Assembly (NCBI GenBank): GCA_020058405.1
Contig: JAGVEE010000252.1
Span: forward strand, 1 to 10,297
Direction: 5' to 3'
Origin: Sphingobacteriales bacterium
GTDB lineage: Bacteria; Bacteroidota; Bacteroidia; Sphingobacteriales; Sphingobacteriaceae
DNA length: 10,297 bases
Below are positions 1-6,917 of the stretch, piece by piece. A program made the position numbers and the translations under genes. The notes beneath the pieces were generated by a model, which was not told where the DNA came from, made no database searches, and worked only from the letters and a program-made list of their open reading frames with translations. How positions within the stretch are numbered: position 1 is the stretch's first letter; each line of letters starts with the position of its first letter.

Positions 1-556
1 CGATTGCAGAAACATGGAATAATCCATATTTACCACCAACAGTTTTAAATGCTACAATTTTACCAACTGTTAATTGATTTACTAAAGAAGTAGAAACAGT
101 TGTAGAATCAATCGTTTTAATTAATGAATCGTTCATAGATCCGATGAATGAAGTTGGAGTTAATGTAGTTACAACAAACTTAGTTGAGTTTTTAACTGTC
201 CAGTTTGGTAATGTAGTAGAACCAGTGTGAGCTGTAGCTACTGTTGCATCACTAGGTGCACCCATAGAAGCAGCATTTGTAGTTCCGTAGAAATAAGCGA
301 AGTCAATAGAAGCTTGTAATGTAGTGCTTGCACCTGCATCAACAGATCCAATTACTGTACCAGTTGAAGTTGAGAAGAAACTACCTGTAGCAACGTTGTT
401 TTGACCACCTAATAACTTAGCTGAGTAAGTATTGATTTGTCCGTAAGTTACTGGAGTTGGTGTAGGAGTTACATCTTCTTCTTCATCAGTACAAGAAGTA
501 AATCCAATTGAAACTGCTAAACCTACTAATAACAATAATTTAAAGTTCTTTTTCAT
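1..556 (-). CDS. Putative surface lipoprotein, C-terminus cut by window edge
   Basis: An open frame starts at the ATG at 556-554 and runs off the left edge without a stop, giving 185 visible codons. Residues 1-21 form a lipoprotein signal peptide (MKKNFK, then a hydrophobic stretch LLLLVGLAVSIGF) ending in the lipobox FTSC with Cys22 as the lipidation site. The next residues are TDEEEDV, an acidic run like the lipoprotein export signals that send Bacteroidota lipoproteins to the cell surface, then a Thr-Pro linker (TPTPTP). The remainder is rich in Thr, Ser, Ala and Gly and ends in view with VGKIVAFKTVGGKYGLF, which looks like a beta-strand module. No enzymatic motif is visible and I cannot name the family. 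Codon choice favours AAC, TTC and TAC more than neighbouring genes do, and a near-perfect promoter lies just upstream, so strong expression is likely. Function unknown; lipoprotein assignment is firm. Confidence 0.85.
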   Translation of the reverse strand, partial: MKKNFKLLLLVGLAVSIGFTSCTDEEEDVTPTPTPVTYGQINTYSAKLLGGQNNVATGSFFSTSTGTVIGSVDAGASTTLQASIDFAYFYGTTNAASMGAPSDATVATAHTGSTTLPNWTVKNSTKFVVTTLTPTSFIGSMNDSLIKTIDSTTVSTSLVNQLTVGKIVAFKTVGGKYGLFHVSAI

Positions 557-594
557 AATTTTTTGTTGGTTGATTAATGATTTTTTATTTAGTG

Positions 595-625
595 CAAAAG
601 TAACATATATAGTCTAAAATTCAAA
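595..625 (-). promoter_or_regulatory. Bacteroidota-type promoter of the lipoprotein gene
   Basis: Read on the minus strand, TTTG at 625-622 is followed after 19 bases by TACTTTTG at 602-595. This fits the Bacteroidota vegetative promoter pattern (TTTG, about 19 bases, TAnnTTTG) without a mismatch. Transcription would begin near 588-591, leaving a leader of roughly 32-35 bases before the ATG at 556. The leader is A-rich close to the start codon (A at -3 to -8) and has no Shine-Dalgarno sequence, as is usual in this phylum. Confidence 0.7.
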
Positions 626-643
626 AAAAATGCTTGTTTTTTT
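623..643. terminator. A/T-only inverted repeat, possible weak terminator
   Basis: Eight A (623-630), a six-base spacer TGCTTG, and seven T (637-643) can form a seven-pair A:T hairpin on either strand. It lies a few bases beyond the stop of the WbqC-family gene, where a terminator would be useful, but it has no GC pairs and so would be unstable. It touches the -33 element of the next promoter, so the tract could equally be a promoter upstream element. Low confidence. Confidence 0.22.
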
Positions 644-647
644 AGTA

Positions 648-1214
648 TTAACTAAACATTAAGTATTGTTTTGCATTTGGACCTGTGTTAAAAATAAGGT
701 CAATTATCGACAAATTCTCTTCAAATGCTATTTTACTGCTAAATACCTGCGTATATTGTTTGCTGAAATAGAGTGAGTTATACGTTTTATCCTCAATTTT
801 ACTTTCTCTATTTAAAATTAGTGCATCCTGAATTTTTAACACACTTAACACTGATTTAATTAACTCAAAATTAAACTCCCACAAATACTCAAAACTTGGT
901 TTTTTATATAATTCTTTAAATTTATCTTCGTAATACTCAAAATAAACAGAACGCCTGTAAGCCGACTCAAAGCTTTTCCAATGTTGTTTTAACCACGATT
1001 CGGAATATGATATTCGGATGTTTTCGAAGTTTCTTTCACCAGGTTCTAATTTTAATGTGGGGATGCTCAATACCATTTTGCCATTTGGCCCAACAATTTC
1101 GGTTCTATTTCTATAGGTCTGTCGGTGATAAATATCGTTTAAATGAAAAACAAACTCCTTGTTATTTAACAGTTCCTGAAAATATGCAATGTTAGGTAGG
1201 TAATTGATGTGCAT
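648..1214 (-). CDS. WbqC family protein
   Basis: A 188-residue protein recognised as WbqC-like by its N-terminal YLPNIAYFQELL (residues 5-16), the HRQTYRNRTEIVGPNGK stretch (30-46) followed by LSIPTL, the W-x3-HW and AYRRS segment (74-89), and the C-terminal LSIIDLIFNTGPNA. The family is named after a gene of O-antigen clusters; its biochemical role is not settled, though in Bacteroidota it is usually a stand-alone gene. No signal peptide or membrane segment is seen, so it is probably cytoplasmic. The ATG at 1214 is preceded two codons upstream by an in-frame stop, which fixes the start. It is divergent from the GWxTD gene across an 86-base spacer. I found no convincing promoter for it there. 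Confidence 0.85.
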   Translation of the reverse strand: MHINYLPNIAYFQELLNNKEFVFHLNDIYHRQTYRNRTEIVGPNGKMVLSIPTLKLEPGERNFENIRISYSESWLKQHWKSFESAYRRSVYFEYYEDKFKELYKKPSFEYLWEFNFELIKSVLSVLKIQDALILNRESKIEDKTYNSLYFSKQYTQVFSSKIAFEENLSIIDLIFNTGPNAKQYLMFS

Positions 1215-1222
1215 GTATTATT

Positions 1223-1282
1223 GACATTAAATAGACATTAGTATTAGTAGAAAATCATTTGAAAGCGTAAATTTACATTAGT
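1223..1282. repeat. Short ACATTA repeats in the divergent spacer
   Basis: The spacer between the WbqC-family gene and the GWxTD gene carries GACATTA at 1223-1229 and again at 1234-1240, exactly 11 bases apart, about one helical turn. A third copy of the core, ACATTAGT at 1275-1282, matches 1235-1242 over eight bases. TTAGTA also repeats in tandem at 1238-1249. These could be sites for a regulator of one or both genes, but the DNA is very AT-rich, so chance remains possible. Confidence 0.3.
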
Positions 1283-1285
1283 TTG
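1258..1285 (+). promoter_or_regulatory. Candidate promoter of the envelope operon
   Basis: TTTG at 1258-1261 is followed after 16 bases by TTAGTTTG at 1278-1285, one mismatch from the Bacteroidota TAnnTTTG element. Transcription would begin around 1290, leaving a short leader of about ten bases before the ATG at 1301. If correct, the alternative in-frame TTG at 1283 lies inside the promoter and cannot be the start codon. Confidence 0.35.
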
Positions 1286-1300
1286 TTTAATTTTATCATC

Positions 1301-2749
1301 ATGAAAAAAATATTATTGATATGTACGTTGGCAATTTTTGTATTACCAATTACATCCGAAGCCAAGAAATTAAAAGCATACCTATCTTATTACACTTTTA
1401 ATACCCCAGAACAAGAGCCCTATTTAGAAACGCATATTTCTGTAAATGGTAATTCTGTAGAATACACGAAAAATAAAAAAAATCTATTCCAAGGCAGCAT
1501 TGGCATCACGATTATAATTAAACAAGATGAGCTTATTATTTCTGCAGAGAAATTTAATTTATTGAGTCCAGAATTAACGGATACAACAAATATTGCTTCA
1601 AACTTTATTGATCAGAAAAGATATAAACTGCCAAATGGTAAATACAACTTTGAGTTAACGATTGTAGATAATGGGAACGAGAAAAACAAAGAAGTTGTAA
1701 AGCAGGATTTTGAAATTAATTACGAAAAAAATAAAATTTCTATATCGGATATTATTTTGTTAGAATCGTATGCAAAAGCTAGCGCTAACAAACAATTTAA
1801 TAGAAACGGTTTAGAAATGATTCCATTTGTAAATAATTTTCTTCCTACGAATGTTAGCAAATTAATTTTCTACTCTGAAATATACAATACACAATTGTTA
1901 ACAGCTAATGAAACTTATTTACTTAGCTACTATTTACAAAATGCCAACGGAAGTAATAAATTAAGTAATTATACTCAGAACAAAAAAGTTTTAGCAAAGG
2001 ATGTAATCGTATTATTAAATGAGTTCGATATATCCCTTTTACCAAGTGGAAGCTATTATGTAGTAGTTGAATTAAGAAATAGAAACAATGAAATAATTGC
2101 TTCTAAAAGTAATTTTTTCCAACGTAGTAATAAAGCCCTCTCTGGTGATATATCTTCAATTTCTGGTATTGCTTTCGACAATTCATTTGCAGCTAAATAT
2201 AATAAAGAGGAAATGATTGAAAACATTAAATGCCTCGCTCCTATTTCTATTCAACAAGAGTTAGATTATACAAAAACATTACTTGCAAATGACGATGAAA
2301 CATTGATGCGTCAATACCTTATATACTTCTGGGAGAAGCGCCACCCTGGAGAATCGGCTATTAAATGGGCGGAATATGAAGAGCAAGTGAAAATTGTAAA
2401 TGCAAAATTTAGTTCACCATTTACAAAAGGATATGCATCAGATCGAGGATATATATTTTTGAAATACGGCGCACCAAACAACATCCGTTTTAATGATATG
2501 GATAACCAAGCTTACCCTTATGAAATTTGGCAGTACTTCAAAATAAAAACATTCTCTAATCGTAAATTTGTATTCTTTAGTCCGGATAACATCAGAAATG
2601 AAATGGTTTTATTGCATTCAAACTTAGTTGGCGAGAGAAATGATCCACAATGGAAGTATAAAATAATGGCTAGAACGATGAAATACGACGATGATAATAC
2701 TGATGCCGACTATTATGGCAAACGTTTAGATCTAGATTATAATGAATAG
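1301..2749 (+). CDS. GWxTD domain-containing exported protein
   Basis: A 482-residue protein. I place the start at the ATG at 1301, because it gives a clean signal peptide (MKKILLICTLAIFVLPITSEA); an in-frame TTG at 1283 would add six residues before it. No cysteine follows the cleavage region, so it is probably periplasmic rather than a lipoprotein. The middle part contains the ISISDIILLESYA segment typical of this family. The C-terminal third carries FWEKRHPGESAIKWAEYE, then the signature region with GYASDRG at residues 377-383, IFLKYGAPNNI and PYEIWQYF. The signature normally reads GWxTDRG; here Trp is Tyr and Thr is Ser. The family's function is not known. It is the first gene of an apparent three-gene operon and overlaps the next gene by eight bases. 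Identity is sure; role is open. Confidence 0.85.
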   Translation: MKKILLICTLAIFVLPITSEAKKLKAYLSYYTFNTPEQEPYLETHISVNGNSVEYTKNKKNLFQGSIGITIIIKQDELIISAEKFNLLSPELTDTTNIASNFIDQKRYKLPNGKYNFELTIVDNGNEKNKEVVKQDFEINYEKNKISISDIILLESYAKASANKQFNRNGLEMIPFVNNFLPTNVSKLIFYSEIYNTQLLTANETYLLSYYLQNANGSNKLSNYTQNKKVLAKDVIVLLNEFDISLLPSGSYYVVVELRNRNNEIIASKSNFFQRSNKALSGDISSISGIAFDNSFAAKYNKEEMIENIKCLAPISIQQELDYTKTLLANDDETLMRQYLIYFWEKRHPGESAIKWAEYEEQVKIVNAKFSSPFTKGYASDRGYIFLKYGAPNNIRFNDMDNQAYPYEIWQYFKIKTFSNRKFVFFSPDNIRNEMVLLHSNLVGERNDPQWKYKIMARTMKYDDDNTDADYYGKRLDLDYNE

Positions 2750-3638
2750 TATTTTTTCATACTTAGGTGTTTTTTTAATACGCCTAGTTTCCTATTTACC
2801 ATTTAGTATCATCTATTTTTTAAGTGATTTTTTCTACCTTTTAATTTACCATGTATTTGGATATAGAAGAAAAGTAGTATATCAAAATTTAAAAAATGCG
2901 TTTCCAGAATTGAACGAATCGCAACGTAAAACAATTGAAAAAAAATTCTACCATCATTTATGCGATGTATTTTTAGAAACCACTAAACTTGTATCCTTTA
3001 CTGAAGCGGAGTTAAAAAAACGAGTAAAAATTAAAAATTCTGAACGTTTTTACGAGTTAATAAAAGAAGGCAGAAACATCAGTGTTGTATTTGGTCATTA
3101 CCACAATTGGGAATGGTTTGCACAAGCCTTGCCAATATATACTCCGATTACTACCTATGGAATATACAAACCCCTTCACAATAAAATTTTCGATAAACTA
3201 TTTTATGATATGCGCACAAGGCATGGTATAGTAGCCTTACCTATGCAAACTTCTATGCGTACACTTATAAAAAACAGCTCTACCCAATTTAGCATAGCCA
3301 TAATTGCCGATCAAACACCATCAAGCTCAGATAGCAATTATTGGACTACCTTTTTAAACCAAGACACTCCTGTATTTATGGGTACAGAAAAAATATCAAA
3401 ACATTTTAACAGCGTAGTTGCTTTTATGGATATTGAGCAAGTAAAAAGAGGGCATTTAGAGTTTGAATTTGTTATTTTAGCAGAAAATATAAGTGAACTA
3501 AAAGAGTTTGAAATTACAGAGCTCCATACTCGTTACTTAGAAAAAAGAATTAAAGAAAAACCTGAATTTTGGTTATGGTCGCACAGAAGGTGGAAACACA
3601 AGCCAACTGAAGCAATTAAGTTAAAATATAATTTATAA
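2742..3638 (+). CDS. LpxL/HtrB-family lysophospholipid acyltransferase
   Basis: A 298-residue member of the bacterial lipid A acyltransferase family. The N-terminus (about residues 5-40) is hydrophobic and would anchor it to the inner membrane. It is followed by YRRKVVYQNLKNAFPE (41-56), a hallmark of the family. The catalytic H-x4-E dyad is in GHYHNWEW, His119 and Glu124. Further conserved stretches are ADQTPSS (189-195), WTTFL (201-205) and FWLWSHRRWK (276-285). The family moves an acyl chain onto lipid A precursors; in Bacteroidota some relatives act on amino-acid lipids, so the exact acceptor is not certain. Its ATG overlaps the end of the GWxTD gene by eight bases and its stop shares a base with the next start, indicating translational coupling. 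The length and start fit the family. Confidence 0.9.
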   Translation: MNSIFSYLGVFLIRLVSYLPFSIIYFLSDFFYLLIYHVFGYRRKVVYQNLKNAFPELNESQRKTIEKKFYHHLCDVFLETTKLVSFTEAELKKRVKIKNSERFYELIKEGRNISVVFGHYHNWEWFAQALPIYTPITTYGIYKPLHNKIFDKLFYDMRTRHGIVALPMQTSMRTLIKNSSTQFSIAIIADQTPSSSDSNYWTTFLNQDTPVFMGTEKISKHFNSVVAFMDIEQVKRGHLEFEFVILAENISELKEFEITELHTRYLEKRIKEKPEFWLWSHRRWKHKPTEAIKLKYNL

Positions 3639-4681
3639 TGAGCAAATTCCCCAGAGTTGCAGTTGTAGTATTAAATTATAATGGTGAAAAACTATTACCA
3701 GAATTCTTGCCATCTGTATATAATAGTAGCTATCCTAACCTTCGTTTAGTTTTGGCCGACAATGCTTCTACAGATGGATCAGTCGAATGGGTTAAAGCTA
3801 ATTTACCAACATTCGAAATACTAAAGAATGAGATAAATGGAGGATATGCGGAGGGCTATCAAAATATATTAAACAGAATTACAGACGTAGATTATTATAT
3901 TTTATTGAATTCTGATGTGGAAGTAACAGAGAATTGGATAGAACCGGTAATTGAGTTGATGGAAAACAATAAAGATATCGCTATTGCCCAACCAAAAATA
4001 CTTAGTTATTTAGATAAAAAGAACTTCGAATATGCCGGTGCTGCCGGTGGTTATATTGATAAGTTTGGATATCCTTTTTGCAAAGGCAGAATTTTTGATA
4101 CTGTTGAAAAGGACGAAAATCAATACAATGAAAACACAGAAATATTTTGGGCAAGTGGTGCTGCAATGTTTATAAAAGCAGATGTGTACCACAAATCTGG
4201 TGGTTTAGATGTTGATTTTTTTGCACACATGGAAGAGATTGATTTGTGTTGGAGAATAAAAAACATGGGATATAAAGTGTACAGTTGCAACGCATCTGTG
4301 GTATACCATTTAGGAGGTGCAACCTTGCATGAAAGCAATCCACATAAAACGTATTTAAATTTTAGAAATAGCTTAATTACCTTAAGAAAAAACCTTGCTC
4401 TACATAAATCATTTAGCATTATTTTTATAAGACATGTACTTGATTTAATTCAATGGTTTAGGTTTATGTTAGCAGGTAGATTTAAACATGCTTTTGCAAT
4501 TAACAGAGCACATTACGATTTTTTAATTACTCAAATCACTTGGCACAACAAACGAAAAAAACTATTGAAACTCTTCAAATCGCCTAATAATACAGGCATT
4601 TACAACAGAAGTATTGTATTTGATTATTTTTTACTAGGTAAAAAAACATTTAATAAACTAGACCCTAAAAAGTTTGATTAG
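3638..4681 (+). CDS. Family 2 glycosyltransferase, rhamnosyltransferase-like
   Basis: A 347-residue GT-A-fold glycosyltransferase. VAVVVLNYNGEKLL (7-20) starts the nucleotide-sugar-binding fold. DNASTDGS (41-48), NEINGGYAEGYN-like sequence at 64-75, and the NSDVEV metal-binding stretch (91-96, DXD-type) follow. ASGAAMFIK (172-180) and HMEEIDLCWR (197-206) contain the acceptor-side acidic residues, and VVYHLGGATL (221-230) is typical of the WbbL-like subgroup. The C-terminal region after about residue 255 has a hydrophobic stretch and many basic residues, suggesting association with the inner membrane. Donor and acceptor cannot be told from sequence; an envelope polysaccharide or glycolipid is likely given the acyltransferase just upstream. 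TAATG links the two genes with a one-base overlap. Its stop overlaps the convergent aroQ stop. Confidence 0.9.
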   Translation: MSKFPRVAVVVLNYNGEKLLPEFLPSVYNSSYPNLRLVLADNASTDGSVEWVKANLPTFEILKNEINGGYAEGYQNILNRITDVDYYILLNSDVEVTENWIEPVIELMENNKDIAIAQPKILSYLDKKNFEYAGAAGGYIDKFGYPFCKGRIFDTVEKDENQYNENTEIFWASGAAMFIKADVYHKSGGLDVDFFAHMEEIDLCWRIKNMGYKVYSCNASVVYHLGGATLHESNPHKTYLNFRNSLITLRKNLALHKSFSIIFIRHVLDLIQWFRFMLAGRFKHAFAINRAHYDFLITQITWHNKRKKLLKLFKSPNNTGIYNRSIVFDYFLLGKKTFNKLDPKKFD

Positions 4682-5100
4682 TTGAAATAGTTCAAGGCTA
4701 GTTCATAAGATTGCAGTCCAAAACCACTAATGCTCCCTTTACACTTAGCACTAATTAAAGTGTAATGCCTGAAATTCTCACGAGCATATATATTTGAAAT
4801 ATGCACTTCAATACAAACAATTTGTATGGCTGCTACAGCATCTGCAATAGCTAAAGAAGTATGACCGTATGCTCCAGGGTTTATAATAATGCCATCAAAG
4901 TTTTCATTCGCTGAGTGGATTTTTTGTATTATTTCCCCTTCATCATTCGATTGAAAATAGTGAATTTCTAGGTTTGTATATTTTAATTTAACAGTATTTA
5001 AATATTCTTCGAACGATAATTCTCCGTATATTGTCCTTTCTCGTTTACCTATTAAATTAAGATTAGGCCCATTAATTATTATTACTTTTTTAGTAGACAT
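4678..5100 (-). CDS. aroQ: Type II 3-dehydroquinate dehydratase
   Basis: This 140-residue enzyme converts 3-dehydroquinate to 3-dehydroshikimate in the shikimate pathway for aromatic amino acids; the type II family forms a cytoplasmic dodecamer. Visible family motifs are NGPNLNLIGKRE (10-21), the catalytic tyrosine in IYG (Tyr25), QSNDEGEIIQKIH (50-62), NPGAYGHTS (74-82, with Asn74 and His80), EVHISN (98-103) and the arginine at 111. Arg20, Tyr25, Asn74, His80, Glu98, His100 and Arg111 together make up the expected active site, so the enzyme should be functional. The length is normal. The start at 5100 leaves only five residues before the first strand, and its ATG overlaps the xerD ATG on the other strand. 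No other aromatic-pathway gene is nearby. Confidence 0.97.
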   Translation of the reverse strand: MSTKKVIIINGPNLNLIGKRERTIYGELSFEEYLNTVKLKYTNLEIHYFQSNDEGEIIQKIHSANENFDGIIINPGAYGHTSLAIADAVAAIQIVCIEVHISNIYARENFRHYTLISAKCKGSISGFGLQSYELALNYFN

Positions 5101-6022
5101 GGATTGGATTTCAAGTATTAAAGGTTTTAAATCGTATTTAAAGTTAGAACGTTCTCTTTCGAAGAATTCTATTGATGCTTATATTCATGATGTTGACAAA
5201 CTTCATCAATACTTTGTTTACATCAAACAAAATACTTCTCCAGTAAATGTTGAATCCAAAGATATAAAAGAATTTCTGGTATGGATAAATGAACTTGGAA
5301 TGACGGCTAGTTCGCAAGCCAGGGTGTTATCCGGAATCAAAGCATATTACAAATATTTAATGCTGGAGGATATTCTAAAAATAGATCCTTCTGCCCTGGT
5401 AGATACCCCAAAATTAGGCCGTAAACTACCGGATACACTTAGTTTAGACGAGATAAATATTATGCTCGATTCTATTGATGTGAGCAGCCCAGAAGGAGTT
5501 AGAAACAAAGCAATACTAGAAACCTTATACGCTTGTGGTTTACGAGTAACAGAATTGGTGAATCTAAAAATTTCTGATATTTATTTTGAGATTGACTTCT
5601 TAAAAGTTACAGGCAAAGGAAACAAAGAACGTTTTGTACCACTTGGCAGCTCAGCAAAAAAGTTTATTAAAATATATCAAAACGACATTCGTGTGCACCT
5701 TAAGATAAAAAAAGGAGAAGAAGATTTGTTGTTCTTAAATCGCAGAGGTAGCCGTTTATCAAGAGTAATGATTTTTAATATTATTAAACAAACTGCAAAA
5801 ATAGCCAACATACGCAAGAGTATTAGTCCGCATACCTTTCGCCATTCTTTTGCTACACATTTAGTTGAAGGTGGTGCAGATTTACGCGCCGTACAAGAAA
5901 TGCTTGGTCACGAATCCATTACCACTACCGAAATTTATACTCATTTAGATCGTAATTATTTAAAAGAAACGATTTTTAGTTTTCATCCTCGCTCAAAAAA
6001 TAAAAAAAGAGTAAAAGTTTAG
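5099..6022 (+). CDS. xerD: Tyrosine recombinase XerD/XerC
   Basis: A 307-residue site-specific recombinase. The N-terminal SAM-like DNA-binding domain (about 1-90) begins with GFKSYLKLERSLSKNSIDAY, typical of Bacteroidota XerD. The catalytic domain contains all six expected residues: Arg149 (ACGLRVTEL), Lys173 (TGKGNKER), His245 and Arg248 (HTFRHSFATH), His271 (LGHES) and the nucleophile Tyr280 (EIYTHL). Xer recombinases resolve chromosome dimers at dif during cell division and act as XerC/XerD pairs with FtsK; I call it XerD from its N-terminus and its position beside aroQ, though XerC cannot be fully excluded. Nothing around it suggests an integron, phage or integrative element, so it is the housekeeping enzyme. 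A basic tail (RSKNKKRVKV) closes the protein. Confidence 0.92.
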   Translation: MDWISSIKGFKSYLKLERSLSKNSIDAYIHDVDKLHQYFVYIKQNTSPVNVESKDIKEFLVWINELGMTASSQARVLSGIKAYYKYLMLEDILKIDPSALVDTPKLGRKLPDTLSLDEINIMLDSIDVSSPEGVRNKAILETLYACGLRVTELVNLKISDIYFEIDFLKVTGKGNKERFVPLGSSAKKFIKIYQNDIRVHLKIKKGEEDLLFLNRRGSRLSRVMIFNIIKQTAKIANIRKSISPHTFRHSFATHLVEGGADLRAVQEMLGHESITTTEIYTHLDRNYLKETIFSFHPRSKNKKRVKV

Positions 6023-6882
6023 CTTCGTTTTATTGCCTTTAACATTCGTGCCTTTCCCCTAATATCATTACGTAATTCGGGTGTGTGCCATGCATTTTCT
6101 GAAAATAATTTTTGAGTTCCGGCTGCGTATGATTCATTAATTTCAAAATACAAAGCACCTGCATTATTTAATTGTTGCTCAGCAAGCTTTACGATACGTT
6201 TGTAAAACAAAAGCGGATCATCATCGGGTACAAATAGTGCTAAACTGGGCTCAAAATCTAATACATTTTTACGCATTTGCATTTTCTCAGTTTCTAAAAC
6301 ATACGGTGGGTTACTAACTAATACATCAAAATTAGAAGGTAAATCATCATTCAAAATGTTTATTTGATGGAAATGAATTTCTTGTTGAGTATGAATTGCA
6401 TTTTTAGAAGCAATGTCTAATGCCGATTTAGAAACATCAATAGCATGAACAAAAGCTTGAGGAATTAACTTTTTAAGGCTTATAGCAATGCAACCCGAAC
6501 CGGTTCCAATATCCGCAATTGTTAGGTTTTTCTGTTGTTTGTAATCATCTACAATCCATTGTACAAGTTCTTCTGTTTCGGGACGAGGAATTAAAACACT
6601 TTCGTTAACATAAAACTTAATTCCCATAAACTCTTCAAAACCTAAAATGTATTGAATTGGTTTATGTTGGTTTAATAAATAAGCAACTTGATCAAGCTGT
6701 TCAAACAAAGGTGCAGGTAGTAGTTCATTTTCGTTTAAAATTAGTTTGATGGTATCATATCCTAATATTTCTTTAAACACAATCTGACTAATACTTCTGG
6801 CCTCATCGGCTTCGTATGTTGCTCCAATAAGAAGTTGAAAATGTTGAAATGACTCTCTAACTGTTTTGGTTCTTGAAAACAT
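6019..6882 (-). CDS. prmC: Release factor glutamine N5-methyltransferase
   Basis: This cytoplasmic enzyme uses S-adenosylmethionine to methylate the glutamine of the GGQ motif in peptide chain release factors, raising termination efficiency. I start it at the ATG at 6882, giving 287 residues; an in-frame TTG at 6888 would add two residues but lies inside a promoter-like box. An N-terminal helical domain for release factor binding (about 1-85) is followed by PRPETEELV (99-107), the AdoMet-binding IGTGSG (125-130), and the substrate glutamine-binding NPPY in SNPPYV (190-195). EPSLALFV and the closing DIRGKARM are also typical. All key residues are intact. It converges on xerD with a four-base overlap and diverges from ribD across 35 bases. 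It is not next to prfA, unlike in many proteobacteria. Confidence 0.95.
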   Translation of the reverse strand: MFSRTKTVRESFQHFQLLIGATYEADEARSISQIVFKEILGYDTIKLILNENELLPAPLFEQLDQVAYLLNQHKPIQYILGFEEFMGIKFYVNESVLIPRPETEELVQWIVDDYKQQKNLTIADIGTGSGCIAISLKKLIPQAFVHAIDVSKSALDIASKNAIHTQQEIHFHQINILNDDLPSNFDVLVSNPPYVLETEKMQMRKNVLDFEPSLALFVPDDDPLLFYKRIVKLAEQQLNNAGALYFEINESYAAGTQKLFSENAWHTPELRNDIRGKARMLKAIKRS

Positions 6883-6885
6883 GTC

Positions 6886-6893
6886 CAAAACTA
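6886..6893 (-). promoter_or_regulatory. Candidate -7 element before prmC
   Basis: On the minus strand TAGTTTTG fits the Bacteroidota -7 consensus TAnnTTTG exactly. No TTTG is seen about 19 bases upstream, where only AT-rich sequence lies. If active, transcription would start at or within a few bases of the prmC ATG at 6882, so the message would be leaderless or nearly so. The missing -33 element keeps confidence low. Confidence 0.3.
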
Positions 6894-6917
6894 AAATAAT
6901 TAATTTATTTTTACGCT

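Noticed and set aside
1007..1195. Plus-strand open frame opposite the WbqC-family gene
   Set aside because: It lies wholly inside a well-supported gene on the other strand and shows no recognisable domain or upstream signal.
1283..1300. TTG at 1283 as the start of the GWxTD protein
   Set aside because: The ATG at 1301 starts a normal signal peptide, and the TTG falls within a promoter-like element.
4010..4419. Two minus-strand open frames opposite the glycosyltransferase
   Set aside because: They overlap each other and a clear family 2 glycosyltransferase; their composition is that of antisense translation.
5099..6022. Tyrosine recombinase as a sign of an integron, phage or integrative element
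   Set aside because: The sequence matches the housekeeping Xer type, neighbours are metabolic genes, and no attachment repeats, cassette array or phage genes are present.
6883..6917. FMN riboswitch upstream of ribD
   Set aside because: The spacer is only 35 bases and AT-rich, too short for the aptamer, and none of its conserved segments is visible.
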